Shown piece by piece: positions 18,177-26,022 of a stretch of DNA of 54,198 nucleotides (position 1 is the stretch's first letter; every line of letters starts with the position of its first letter). The notes under the pieces were generated by a model. It worked only from the letters and a program-made list of their open reading frames with translations. It was not told where the DNA came from and did not search any database. The DNA lies in NCBI GenBank assembly GCA_964550025.1, contig CAZJYI010000073.1, positions 1 through 54,198 on the forward strand, read 5' to 3'. The DNA comes from CAZJYI01 sp964550025. Lineage in GTDB: Bacteria; Verrucomicrobiota; Kiritimatiellia; UBA8416; CAYOBW01. The translations under genes were made by a program, and so were the position numbers.

Positions 18177-18580
18177 CGGTCCCTCCACGCTTCACGTTCA
18201 CCGTGCAGAAAGCATATCACGGCGGAGGGCAATCAGGATACCCCCATCTGCACTGCCCCGACCGTCCCTTCCCCGGCGGTGCCGCTGTGGCTCCTTTTCA
18301 TCTCCATCCTCTTCGGCGCGTCTTTGTCTCGCACCTCTTCAGGGCATATCACCGTAGACATCGCCGTGAGCGATGACGGTGAATGGACTGTCGCCGCTGC
18401 CAGCTCCGCCGGCGTCCACGGACGAACAGTCTGCACTTCCGGCGTACGACGTTTCACATTGACGCCTCCGCCCTTTTCATCTACCGTTTCTCCCATCAAA
18501 GTGCTGTTTCAGGCTGGCACCGGCGGGCGTGCGCCCGCGCCGCCTGAAAAGCGATTCCTTACCAGTTCAACGGGGGGGAG
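18177..18580. other. Intergenic region, no recognisable gene
   Basis: About 404 bp between divergent genes. Two short frames exist (plus 18279-18584 and minus 18233-18499), but neither has a ribosome site or recognisable domain, and a GC hairpin interrupts the first. It must hold the promoters of the beta-helix gene and the gene at 18581. Confidence 0.5.
18507..18549. repeat. Strong GC-rich hairpin upstream of 18581
   Basis: Outer arms TTTCAGGC (18507-18514) and GCCTGAAA (18542-18549) enclose inner arms GCGGGCG (18523-18529) and CGCCCGC (18532-18538) with a TG loop. It sits about 30 bases before the next start codon, so it could be an attenuating leader hairpin or another repeat element. Confidence 0.65.
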
Positions 18581-19369
18581 ATGATGGAATCGAATGAGGA
18601 AAAGCTGCTCCGTCTGCTCGAGGAACACAGGGTTCGGACCTGCATATTGAAGCGATTGGACATGCTCGCGCCGAGGGTCGTGCGGTACGAGAACCTGCAC
18701 AAGGGCATGATCGACAACATCAAAGCCAAGCAGCACGCCGATTACCTGGACAGCACGCTCAAGACGACGGCCGCCGTCCTCGCTGCCGCTCCGTTCATTT
18801 TTGCCTGTGCCGGCGCGGCGCCCATGCTCAAGGCGCTGGTTGGCACGAAAGGAATGGTCGGCGTCACGGCACTGAAGTGGAAAGCGGGCATCACCGCCGG
18901 CGGGCTTGCCACCCAGGCGATGACGGCGGGCGCATTCAGCCAACTGATGACCGGGGTGGCGATCACGTCGCCCCTGGCCGCGGCCTACAAGATGGCGAAA
19001 GTGCTGCAGGGCGATTGGCGCATGCGCAAGAAGTACGTAGAGCACGCCCTGAAGAAGGTCAACGCCGAACTGGCGGCCATCGGACCGTTTATCACGGTCT
19101 TGTGCAATTATGTGAGCACGCCCGAACAGCTCCACGAGTTCCATGTTCGCCACACCGCGGGAGTCACCGCGGAAGTCGACGCGCAACCGTTGCTTGCCAA
19201 GAGCGACGATGCACGCGCCCTTGCCCGCAATGTTCTGTGCTACCGGGTCTGGCATGAGGCTCGCGGTCACGTGGGGAAGGCCAGGAACCGCCAGCTGCCG
19301 GCCATGAGACAGCTACAAACACAGATCAACACGCTGATGCAGACGGGTGGGTTCCCCAAGAGCGGCTGA
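18581..19369 (+). CDS. Unknown protein with Gly/Ala-rich hydrophobic centre
   Basis: 262 residues. The start is one of two adjacent ATGs right behind GGGGGGGAG; the second (18584) has slightly better spacing. Residues 1-60 are charged and helical ('EEKLLRLLEEHRVRTCILKRLD'). Residues 62-150 are Ala/Gly-rich and hydrophobic with at least two possible membrane helices ('TTAAVLAAAPFIFACAGAAP', 'ITAGGLATQAMTAGAFSQLM'). Residues 150-262 are helical and basic. No signal peptide or known family is seen. The layout of charged helices around a glycine-zipper-like hydrophobic core is like that of some membrane-inserting effectors or organelle proteins, but this is only an analogy. The outer-membrane barrel gene begins 70 bp downstream with a very similar ribosome site, so they may be co-expressed. 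Confidence 0.65.
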   Translation: MMESNEEKLLRLLEEHRVRTCILKRLDMLAPRVVRYENLHKGMIDNIKAKQHADYLDSTLKTTAAVLAAAPFIFACAGAAPMLKALVGTKGMVGVTALKWKAGITAGGLATQAMTAGAFSQLMTGVAITSPLAAAYKMAKVLQGDWRMRKKYVEHALKKVNAELAAIGPFITVLCNYVSTPEQLHEFHVRHTAGVTAEVDAQPLLAKSDDARALARNVLCYRVWHEARGHVGKARNRQLPAMRQLQTQINTLMQTGGFPKSG

Positions 19370-19439
19370 CCCGGCCACTCGTTTTGGACCGGCGAGCCGA
19401 TAGGCCCCACGCCCCTTCGGCATTCCGGGGGAGATGATC

Positions 19440-20447
19440 ATGAAATCAAGGCAATTGGAAGCGGTGCGCACCGCCGCCGGCATCCGCGCCACACGCGGCC
19501 GTTTTCTCACGGCGCTCCTGGCGTGCGCGACCTGTCTGGGTCCGATCTGTTCGAGTCCGGCCGAACCGCCGGACGGTGTGAAGGCGAATTTCTCGGCGGG
19601 CATCGGATGGTCCTCCGGTGATTTCGCGCTTTCGGGTGGCTCGCCCCCGGTCGGCAACCGCTATGAGATTACCGCGCCCCTCGACGGACGCCAGCTGCGC
19701 TGGGACGCCTCGCTCCAATGGAGCCCCCTCCGCCTGAGCCTGGAAGGCCGTTCCAGCGACTACGAGGAAGGCGACATGACCGACAGCGACTGGTGGCCTG
19801 ACGGACTGCTCTTCGCCTCCCACCGCACACGCTGCGAGGGCGACGCATCCGATGTGGAGGGCAGCCTGGATATCCTCTTCCTGGAGCGCGAACCGGTCGG
19901 CAAAGGCCACTATTCGCTGGAGGTCGGGATCGGTTACGCGCGCAAGGAACTCAGCTTGACCGCGCGAGACAAAAAGTACGATGTCCTGGTCTATCCTCAC
20001 GCGCTCTCCATCCCCAGCCAGTTCGTCACCGAGGAGCCGGGGCTCTTCCTTGAAGACGACATCACCACAACGGGAGTGCGCCTGCACGCCGGGGCGGAGG
20101 CGCAATACCCGGCCGGTCCCGTGCGGGTGTTCTTCGCTGCAAGGGGGTACCTCTACCCGTCACTCGACACCGAGTTTCGTGAGATTCGTTATCGTGACCG
20201 GCCCGCCATCTCCGTCAGACGGGCGATCAATCTGTCGGGCGACGGGTGGACGTGGTCACTCTCCATCGGCCTCCGTCCGGCCAACCCCCCGCGCCGGTTT
20301 CCCTGGTTCGCGGAGATCGGCTATGAAAGCTCGTTCATGTCCGTCAACGGCCGCGAGCTGGAATCCAGCTACCTGGACACCAGCCTGCTCAGCGAGCTGC
20401 AGGTCGACCAGCAGACCGTCTGGCTGAGAACCGGGGTCGGCTTCTGA
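19440..20447 (+). CDS. Predicted outer-membrane beta-barrel protein
   Basis: 335 residues. The ATG at 19440 is preferred over 19434 because GGGGGAG (19427-19433) is then correctly spaced. A signal peptide ends near residue 38 ('CLGPICSSPAEPPDG'). The rest has alternating amphipathic strands with aromatic ends ('FSAGIGWSSGDFAL', 'LRWDASLQWSPLRLSLEGRSSDY', 'HYSLEVGIGYARKELSL', 'WTWSLSIGLRP', 'FPWFAEIGYESSFM') and a C-terminal Phe in 'TVWLRTGVGF', the usual signal for barrel insertion. Length and long charged loops resemble omptin-like barrels, but the omptin catalytic pairs were not identified. A structural or adhesive role is equally possible. Confidence 0.78.
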   Translation: MKSRQLEAVRTAAGIRATRGRFLTALLACATCLGPICSSPAEPPDGVKANFSAGIGWSSGDFALSGGSPPVGNRYEITAPLDGRQLRWDASLQWSPLRLSLEGRSSDYEEGDMTDSDWWPDGLLFASHRTRCEGDASDVEGSLDILFLEREPVGKGHYSLEVGIGYARKELSLTARDKKYDVLVYPHALSIPSQFVTEEPGLFLEDDITTTGVRLHAGAEAQYPAGPVRVFFAARGYLYPSLDTEFREIRYRDRPAISVRRAINLSGDGWTWSLSIGLRPANPPRRFPWFAEIGYESSFMSVNGRELESSYLDTSLLSELQVDQQTVWLRTGVGF

Positions 20448-20685
20448 ATCGAGAACCCGGTTCCGACGGCCTGTCACTGGCGCGGAAGCGCCTGTTCGTA
20501 TCGTTGACGGACGGTTCACCGGTGTGCTTCGAGTAGCCTGGCAGGCGACCGGGCTTCCATCTGCCTGCGCCGGTCACTGGGGATTCCTCCCGTTGACAGT
20601 TTTCGACGTGAAAGGCAATACTCCACTGTTCAGGTCCAACGGTAGCGGTTACTTAGGCAAAGCAACAGGCGATCTAGGAGGTCAC

Positions 20686-23106
20686 GTGAAGGCAGGGAGC
20701 TCAACGGAATCGGCTGGAAGGCTACGGCTGCGCGTATCGCCCACAATGGACCTCGCGCGTGAGGGTCGCGCGGGATGGGGAATGTACCTGTTGTTGGCTC
20801 TGCTCACGCTCGCAGTCGCGTCGCCGGCCGTTCACGGTCAGTCGCGGACGAAGATCGCCTCCAAGCAAGTAGCGCGGCAATCGCTTTCCGTTGATCGCGG
20901 TGTCGAGGGCAAGGTGTTGTCAGCTCAGCGCAAGGCCTTGGCCGGCAAGTACCCTTCGCTGGCGGGGAAGGTCGAGGACGAGCTGCTGGAGGCGTGGGAT
21001 ATCGCCAGCGGTGGAGACGCCGGAGCGGCTTTGCGCAAGCTCAAAGCCCGGGGAGCCATTCTTGCTGAGAACGGGCGGGATGTTGCCGCCATCGTTACCG
21101 TGAGGCCGGCGACGACGCCCGGCGAGATGGTGCCGAAGCTGAAGGCCGCGGGCGCGGCCGTCGTGCGAGTCGGTCCCGACAACGTGAAGGTGACGTTGCC
21201 TCTCGACCAGCTCAATGCCGTCGCTGCTCTTGCCGGTGTTGTCAACGTGAGGACGCTGCGGCCGCCCCGCCATAAGAACACAACCAAGACGGAGGGAGTG
21301 GCCAAGATGCTGGCAAGCGCGTGGCATGCGGCCGGGCATCGGGGAGACGGCGTCAAGGTAGCGGTCGTCGACACCTCATTCTCCAACCTGGCCACGCTGA
21401 AGAGCCAGGACGAGATCCCCTCATCGGCCGTGGAAATGAACTACTCCGCCACGGGGATGACGGCCGGAAGTGGTACGCACGGAAGCGGCTGTGCCGAGAT
21501 TGTCTACGACATGGCCCCCGGCGCCGAGCTTCACCTGATCAAGGTCGACGACGAAACCGACCTGGTGACGGTCAAGGATTACTGCGTCGCGCAGGGCATA
21601 TCGATTGCAACCTGTTCCCTTGGCTGGGATGCCATCAATTTCCATGACGGAACAGCCCGGGCCAGCAGGTACACCACGGTGGCGAACCATCCCGTGACGG
21701 CCGTGCAGCAAGCCGCCGCGAACGGTATTCTCTGGGCAAACGCCGCCGGCAATGAGCAGCGGCAGCATACGCTCATTGACTGGCGGGACGCGGATGGGGA
21801 CAACTTCCTGGATTGGGAGGCGTCGCAGGGAAACCTGAATACTCTATGGTACGGTGGATCCTCGACGATCCCGGCCGGCGTGGACATCTGGGTGTACCTG
21901 ACATGGAATCATTGGCCGGTGTCTTCCAGCGATTTCGACCTTCGCCTCTACAAGAATACCGGTTCGGGATGGGAGGTGGCTGCCGTGGGCGAGGATGTGC
22001 AGAACGGGTCGGCAACGAGCTATCCCTACGAGGAGCTCCACCATGAGACGGAGGCCGAAGGGCAATATGCGGTCGCGGTCATCAAATTCGACCCGATTAC
22101 CACCGCCAAGTTCATCCTGCGGTATTATGGCGTGGACGAGCCAACGTACTTCAGCTATGACGAGAAGTATGCCATGCCTCCCGGCAGCGTCGTTATTCCC
22201 GGTGATGCCGCCGAGGCATTTACCGTTGGGGCCTTGAACCAGGCCACTTACACGACGGGGACAATCGAGGACTTCTCGTCGCTCGGGCCGAACAACCGGG
22301 CCTACACGGGCGGATCGGCGGTCACGAAGCCTGACATCTGCGGCCCGAACCGTACCGCGTCGGTCTCGTATCCCGGTACGTTTGCCGGCACATCTGCCGC
22401 CACGCCGCACGTGGCCGGGGCGGCTGCGCTGGTGAAGGGGGCCTTTCCCGCCTATACGCACACGCAGGTCCGCCAGTATCTCGAGGCGAACGGGTTCGAC
22501 CTTGGGACGGCCGGCAAGGACAACACCTACGGGGCAGGAGCGTCGCGGCTCCCGTCGCCGCCGCCGGTAAACCGTGCGCCGACCGATGTCGCGTTGAACG
22601 CTTCGAGCGTGGAAGAGAACCGGCCGGCCGGAACATCGGTCGGCACGCTTTCGACAACAGACCCGGACGCGGGAGACTCACACACGTACACGCTGGTTTC
22701 CGGTGCGGGAAGCGGCGACAACGCCTCGTTCTCCATCAGTGGCCGTACGCTCCGTACGGCTACGGTGTTCGACTACGAGACGAAGAACAGCTACGGCATT
22801 CGGGTCCGTACGACGGACGGGGGCGGACTGCATACGGAGAAGGCCGTGACGATCTCGGTGACAGACGCCGATGACCAACCGAGGATGGAGGAGGCGGGCG
22901 TTGTGGGCGTCGACGGAAACGAGCTCATCCTGAAGTGGTCCAGCTTCACGTCCCAGACCTACAGAATCCTCCACGGGGCCAGGCTCGATCAGCCACTCCT
23001 GACGCTGGTTGACGGCATACCGGCAACACCGCCGATGAATGAGCGCCGGGTGGACATATCCGGGTACGCGAACAGGTACTATCGCGTACAAGTTGTACCG
23101 GAGTGA
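20686..23106 (+). CDS. Secreted subtilisin-like serine protease (S8) with cadherin-like repeat
   Basis: 806 residues. The GTG at 20686 follows TAGGAGG. A long signal peptide with n-region ends at 'ASPAVHGQ'. The catalytic triad is clear: Asp229 in 'VAVVDTSF', His265 in 'GTHGSGCAE', Ser570 in 'GTSAATPHVAG'. A roughly 150-residue insertion before the Ser block resembles a P-domain or jelly-roll insert. Residues 630-735 are a cadherin-like repeat ('APTDVALNASSVEENRPAG', 'SHTYTLVSG', 'ATVFDYE'). The last 60 residues are the short W...Y...RYYRV module shared with other secreted proteins in the window. It should cleave extracellular proteins and be surface-retained. Confidence 0.92.
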   Translation: MKAGSSTESAGRLRLRVSPTMDLAREGRAGWGMYLLLALLTLAVASPAVHGQSRTKIASKQVARQSLSVDRGVEGKVLSAQRKALAGKYPSLAGKVEDELLEAWDIASGGDAGAALRKLKARGAILAENGRDVAAIVTVRPATTPGEMVPKLKAAGAAVVRVGPDNVKVTLPLDQLNAVAALAGVVNVRTLRPPRHKNTTKTEGVAKMLASAWHAAGHRGDGVKVAVVDTSFSNLATLKSQDEIPSSAVEMNYSATGMTAGSGTHGSGCAEIVYDMAPGAELHLIKVDDETDLVTVKDYCVAQGISIATCSLGWDAINFHDGTARASRYTTVANHPVTAVQQAAANGILWANAAGNEQRQHTLIDWRDADGDNFLDWEASQGNLNTLWYGGSSTIPAGVDIWVYLTWNHWPVSSSDFDLRLYKNTGSGWEVAAVGEDVQNGSATSYPYEELHHETEAEGQYAVAVIKFDPITTAKFILRYYGVDEPTYFSYDEKYAMPPGSVVIPGDAAEAFTVGALNQATYTTGTIEDFSSLGPNNRAYTGGSAVTKPDICGPNRTASVSYPGTFAGTSAATPHVAGAAALVKGAFPAYTHTQVRQYLEANGFDLGTAGKDNTYGAGASRLPSPPPVNRAPTDVALNASSVEENRPAGTSVGTLSTTDPDAGDSHTYTLVSGAGSGDNASFSISGRTLRTATVFDYETKNSYGIRVRTTDGGGLHTEKAVTISVTDADDQPRMEEAGVVGVDGNELILKWSSFTSQTYRILHGARLDQPLLTLVDGIPATPPMNERRVDISGYANRYYRVQVVPE

Positions 23107-23118
23107 CTCTCGCTCCCT

Positions 23119-23161
23119 GCGACCGAAGAGATCGGCGAGTACGAGTACGGGGCACGATCCC
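23119..23161. repeat. Dispersed repeat GACCGAAGAGATCGGCG..., copy 1
   Basis: The same sequence occurs on the opposite strand at 35482-35536, where about 12 extra bases are inserted in the middle. Shared blocks are GACCGAAGAGATCGGCG (one mismatch) and AGTACGAGTACGGGGCACGA. Both copies are intergenic. Confidence 0.75.
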
Positions 23162-23253
23162 GATCTACCGTTCTTTTGTTTGACGCTTCTCCCTGCGATT
23201 GCTAATTGTTTAGTGCAGGAGGGAAGGGCAGTAATCACAAGAGGAGGGATAAC

Positions 23254-23949
23254 ATGATTGAGAGGTATTTCTCAGCCGGGCGTCGGTTCAAGTGGACCGA
23301 ACCGAGAAATGGCACAAGAGTTACGGACGGAGCCATCATAGACAATCCCCAGATGGCTCATAGTCCAATGACCTATCTGGGCATGGACGGCAGCATAAAG
23401 AAGACCACGGCCCAGATGCTTGCAGACAACCGGGTGGGCCTCAGGATGGGCGCGCGCATCCCTTACAAATGGCTGGTCTATGCTCCAGGACGCACAACAA
23501 GACTGGCGACGGCCGATGACGTTCTGAGCGGGCCGATGAGTGGCTGCATTATCCCTGTGTGGCGTGAGAGGGGTCGGCGCTATGTCGGTCATGTGGGTAC
23601 TGAGGAGGTCAAGAAGACCGACGACAAAGTGAAGGCCATTTTCGCAGCCCAGATGGAGCAGAACACGATAGGGTACAACCCGGGGAGTGGTGTTTGGACC
23701 GCTGACATCCCTGGGATACTCGCGAACTTCAAGAGTTGGTCCAAGTTCATTCAGTTGGCCTTGGTGACGGGCAACGACCAGGGGTTCTCGATACTCATGG
23801 TGCAGACCAAGCAACCGGACCAGTGGACTTGCGGAGGCATCAGGCGAGTCACAAGGATGGACTATGACAGCATCCGGAGCAAGTTCCTCCCCAAGGGAAG
23901 GCTCTCGGATGACGACTTCTTGTCAGACATAGATGGCAAAGTCCTCTAG
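23254..23949 (+). CDS. Unknown 231-residue protein, lower G+C than neighbours
   Basis: The ATG at 23254 follows GAGGAGGG. I do not recognise the family. Visible features are an early 'RRFKWTEPRNG', a central 'GPMSGCIIPVWRERGRRYVGHVGTEE' that looks like a beta-hairpin with possibly catalytic Cys and His, and 'IQLALVTGNDQGFSILMVQ'. There is no signal peptide or membrane segment. The region reads visibly poorer in G+C than flanking genes, with more AAG/ACA/AGG codons, which may mean recent transfer. It stands alone between the subtilase and a decayed gene and is preceded by a dispersed repeat copy. Confidence 0.68.
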   Translation: MIERYFSAGRRFKWTEPRNGTRVTDGAIIDNPQMAHSPMTYLGMDGSIKKTTAQMLADNRVGLRMGARIPYKWLVYAPGRTTRLATADDVLSGPMSGCIIPVWRERGRRYVGHVGTEEVKKTDDKVKAIFAAQMEQNTIGYNPGSGVWTADIPGILANFKSWSKFIQLALVTGNDQGFSILMVQTKQPDQWTCGGIRRVTRMDYDSIRSKFLPKGRLSDDDFLSDIDGKVL

Positions 23950-24009
23950 GCGGGTTCTTTCGGAAGGGAACAGTCGGGGTCAAGCCAGGAGTTAGGACCT
24001 GTCGGCGCA

Positions 24010-24037
24010 AGACGAGACCGAAACCGGAGTCTCGTCT
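24010..24037. terminator. Hairpin between convergent genes, possible terminator
   Basis: Perfect 9-bp arms AGACGAGAC (24010-24018) and GTCTCGTCT (24029-24037) with a 10-base loop, placed between the convergent ends of the 231-residue gene and the decayed gene. There is no T-run, so intrinsic termination is uncertain. Confidence 0.45.
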
Positions 24038-24599
24038 ACTCCCCCGCCGCCGCGAGGACCAGGTTGCCGTCCCGCAGGCTGATGTGCTGCTCGCCGACCA
24101 CAACCGCGTCGCCCTTGACGGCAACGTCAGGCGGCGTGCTTGTTGCGGGGACGTAGCAGGTAACGTTCTGCTTCCCGAGCTTCACAGTGCTCCCCTCGGC
24201 CTTGCCGGTGGTGACGAGCATGACGTCCGCGCTGGAAGCGCCGCTGAAGTCCACCGCCAACGCGGTACCGTCCGCCAGGGTCAACGAGCTGGTCGTACCC
24301 CTTGGCGAATGCGACCAATGCTTCGGCACACCCTCTCTGGCGGTCCCCACGAAAGGTGCTTGCCCATGGTGTTGATTCTGAAGACCCGGTCCGGTTTGGA
24401 CTCCATGTAACCCTTGGTCCGGGTCAACAGCACCGTAATGACCGTATCGTTGGCGTCCTGCCAACGGTTGCGCCACAGATAGAAGTGGGAGTCGGAGTCA
24501 CGGTAACAGTGCGGCAGCACGTCGGCCGGGTTTCGCGGTTTGACGCGCGTGGGCCAGTTCACGTAGGCGCACACGGCCACGTGCGGGTAGGGCGCTCAG
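24036..24599 (-). pseudogene. 3' remnant of a secreted polysaccharide-lyase-like or heparinase-like gene, frameshifted
   Basis: Two adjacent frames of one strand make one protein tail. 24590 to about 24345 reads 'VNWPTRVKPRNPADVLPHCY', 'HFYLWRNRWQDANDTVITVL' and 'GYMESKPDRVFRINTMGKHL'; then, in a second frame, 'GVPKHWSHSPRGTTSSL' and 'GTALAVDFSGASSADVMLVTTG' to the stop. This resembles the C-terminal beta-sandwich of heparinase II/III-like proteins of PVC bacteria, from memory only. An in-frame TGA sits just upstream (24597-24599), directly behind the AraC regulator stop, and the whole N-terminal part is missing. The remnant suggests that the regulator replaced the 5' part of an older polysaccharide gene. 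Confidence 0.62.
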
Positions 24600-24615
24600 G
24601 AACGCGATGGTCCTC

Positions 24616-25791
24616 CTACCCTCTCCCCTGCCCGTGCTGCCGGCGCCAGGCGGCGGGGGTGGTGCCTTTGCGGCGGCGGAAGTAGCGCGAGAGGTGCTTG
24701 TCGTCGGGCATACCCATGGCGAGCGCGATCTCCAGCAGGGAAAGCGACGTGTTCTCCAGCATCCAGCAGATATGGTCCGCGCGCGCGGCCGTGATCTGCT
24801 CGTGGACAGTCCGGCCCAGGGCGCGCCGGAAACGATCGAAGAGGTTGCGTTCCGGCAACGCCACGGCGCGCGCCACTTCGGAAACCTGGAGAGGTTCGTT
24901 GACGTGCTGGTTGATGTACTCGACGGCGCGAGCCACACGCCGGTCCTCGATGGCGAGAATATCCGTAGAACGACGCGCTTCGACGTGCGTCGGCAGCACG
25001 GTCACCTCGCGGAGTTTCGGCTTTTCGCCGGCCATCAGTTCCGCCAGCATGGCCGCCGCCTCGAAACCTGCCTTTCGCATGTTCAGGGCCACGCTCGAGA
25101 TCGGAACGCCGGCCAGGTCGCATACAAGATCGTCATTGTCGACCCCCAGGATGGCCACGTCCTCCGGAACGTTCAGCCCGGCAATCTCGGCCGCTTCGAC
25201 CAGGTCGCGCGCACGATCGTCGGTGCAGGCCATGACGGCAACCGGCTTGGGAAGCTCCTCTAGCCACGTTGCCATGATGGACTGTTCCTTGCCCCACGCG
25301 CGGTCCGTCCTGGCGCGGGGCTGGCGGTAGACGTGTGTCGTGTAGCCGGCAACCCGGATGGTGTCGCTGAAACTGGCCTGCCGACGGCGGGACCAGAACA
25401 TCTCCTCGAGACCGCAGTACCCGAAGTGCCGGAAGCCCCGGTCGAGGAAATGCGCGGCGGCCATTCGGCCGATCTCGGCGCAGTCGGTCATGATACAGGG
25501 CAGATCCGGCTCCAGCGTCATGTGGCTGGCCACGACAACCGGCACGCCGAGCTGGACGATCTGCTGCATGTGCTGCCGGCTCAGCTCGCGCGTGATCACG
25601 CCGTGAATCTGCGCCTTCCTGAGGACGGAGGGCCGCGCACTGATCCGGCTGCCGCTGTGGTAGAACTCCGGCCGCGTGAGAAACAGCCATGGGCCGTGGA
25701 TACGCCCATACTGGCTGATCCCCCTCAGCAACCCGCGCCCATACGCGCGCGAGTCCTCAATAGCGAGCAGGATCTTCGGTATCGCTTTCAT
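24616..25791 (-). CDS. XylR-type transcriptional regulator (LacI-like sensor plus AraC DNA-binding domain)
   Basis: 391 residues from the ATG at 25791; the longer frame to 25887 would translate a heptamer repeat array and is rejected. Residues 1-270 form a periplasmic-binding-protein-like sensor ('KILLAIEDSRAYGRGLLRGISQYG', 'CIMTDCAEIGRMAAAHFLDRGF', 'PEDVAILGVDNDDLVCDLA'). Residues 285-390 are an AraC/HTH_18 domain with two helix-turn-helix units ('LQVSEVARAVALPERNLFDRF', 'SLLEIALAMGMPDDKHLSRYF', 'GTTPAAWRR'). E. coli XylR has this arrangement and activates sugar operons when its sugar is bound. It is divergent from the sugar cluster at 26023, which it most likely controls. Confidence 0.92.
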   Translation of the reverse strand: MKAIPKILLAIEDSRAYGRGLLRGISQYGRIHGPWLFLTRPEFYHSGSRISARPSVLRKAQIHGVITRELSRQHMQQIVQLGVPVVVASHMTLEPDLPCIMTDCAEIGRMAAAHFLDRGFRHFGYCGLEEMFWSRRRQASFSDTIRVAGYTTHVYRQPRARTDRAWGKEQSIMATWLEELPKPVAVMACTDDRARDLVEAAEIAGLNVPEDVAILGVDNDDLVCDLAGVPISSVALNMRKAGFEAAAMLAELMAGEKPKLREVTVLPTHVEARRSTDILAIEDRRVARAVEYINQHVNEPLQVSEVARAVALPERNLFDRFRRALGRTVHEQITAARADHICWMLENTSLSLLEIALAMGMPDDKHLSRYFRRRKGTTPAAWRRQHGQGRG

Positions 25792-25813
25792 CCGGGCAAA
25801 CCCAATGTCCAAG

Positions 25814-25855
25814 GACCAGCGACCAGCGACTTGCGACTTGCGACTTGCGACTTGC
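25814..25855. repeat. Six tandem heptamers (GACCAGC x2, GACTTGC x4)
   Basis: Perfect 7-bp periodicity. The reverse complement GCAAGTC also appears in the heptamer array at 27369-27396 on the far side of the oxidoreductase gene. It sits in the divergent regulator/cluster promoter region. Confidence 0.88.
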
Positions 25856-26022
25856 GAACGATAGCCGATAACCAATAGCCTGCGCAACCGAAATCGGAGG
25901 AACTACCGCCGGAATTGGCGTTTACTCGCCCCGCCCGCTCCAGCACAATCACGGACTGTATGCCTGCGGAGCACACCGCTTAGGCGTCATCCTGATCAAC
26001 CACCCAACGGAGGGTATCGGCC

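Noticed and set aside
18279..18584. A 101-codon plus-strand frame with a hydrophobic N-terminus resembling a signal peptide
   Set aside because: The start is a GTG with no ribosome site, the frame passes through a strong hairpin at 18507-18549, and no domain is visible. A small secreted peptide remains possible but unsupported.
20580..20685. A stretch before the subtilase gene with 'GGCAAAGC' and 'GGTAGCGGTTAC' that recalls a cyclic-di-GMP riboswitch
   Set aside because: The conserved GACGCAAAGCC core and the proper order and pairing of the two helices are absent.
24607..25330. Plus-strand frames across the XylR-type gene
   Set aside because: They are antisense to clear HTH and sensor motifs and carry no domain of their own.
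25814..25855. The heptamer array as a CRISPR
   Set aside because: The units are 7 bp, directly adjacent with no spacers, and no cas gene is present.
25792..25887. A longer N-terminus for the XylR-type regulator
   Set aside because: The extra codons are a translation of the heptamer repeats (RSQVASRKSQVA); the ATG at 25791 begins the conserved sensor domain.
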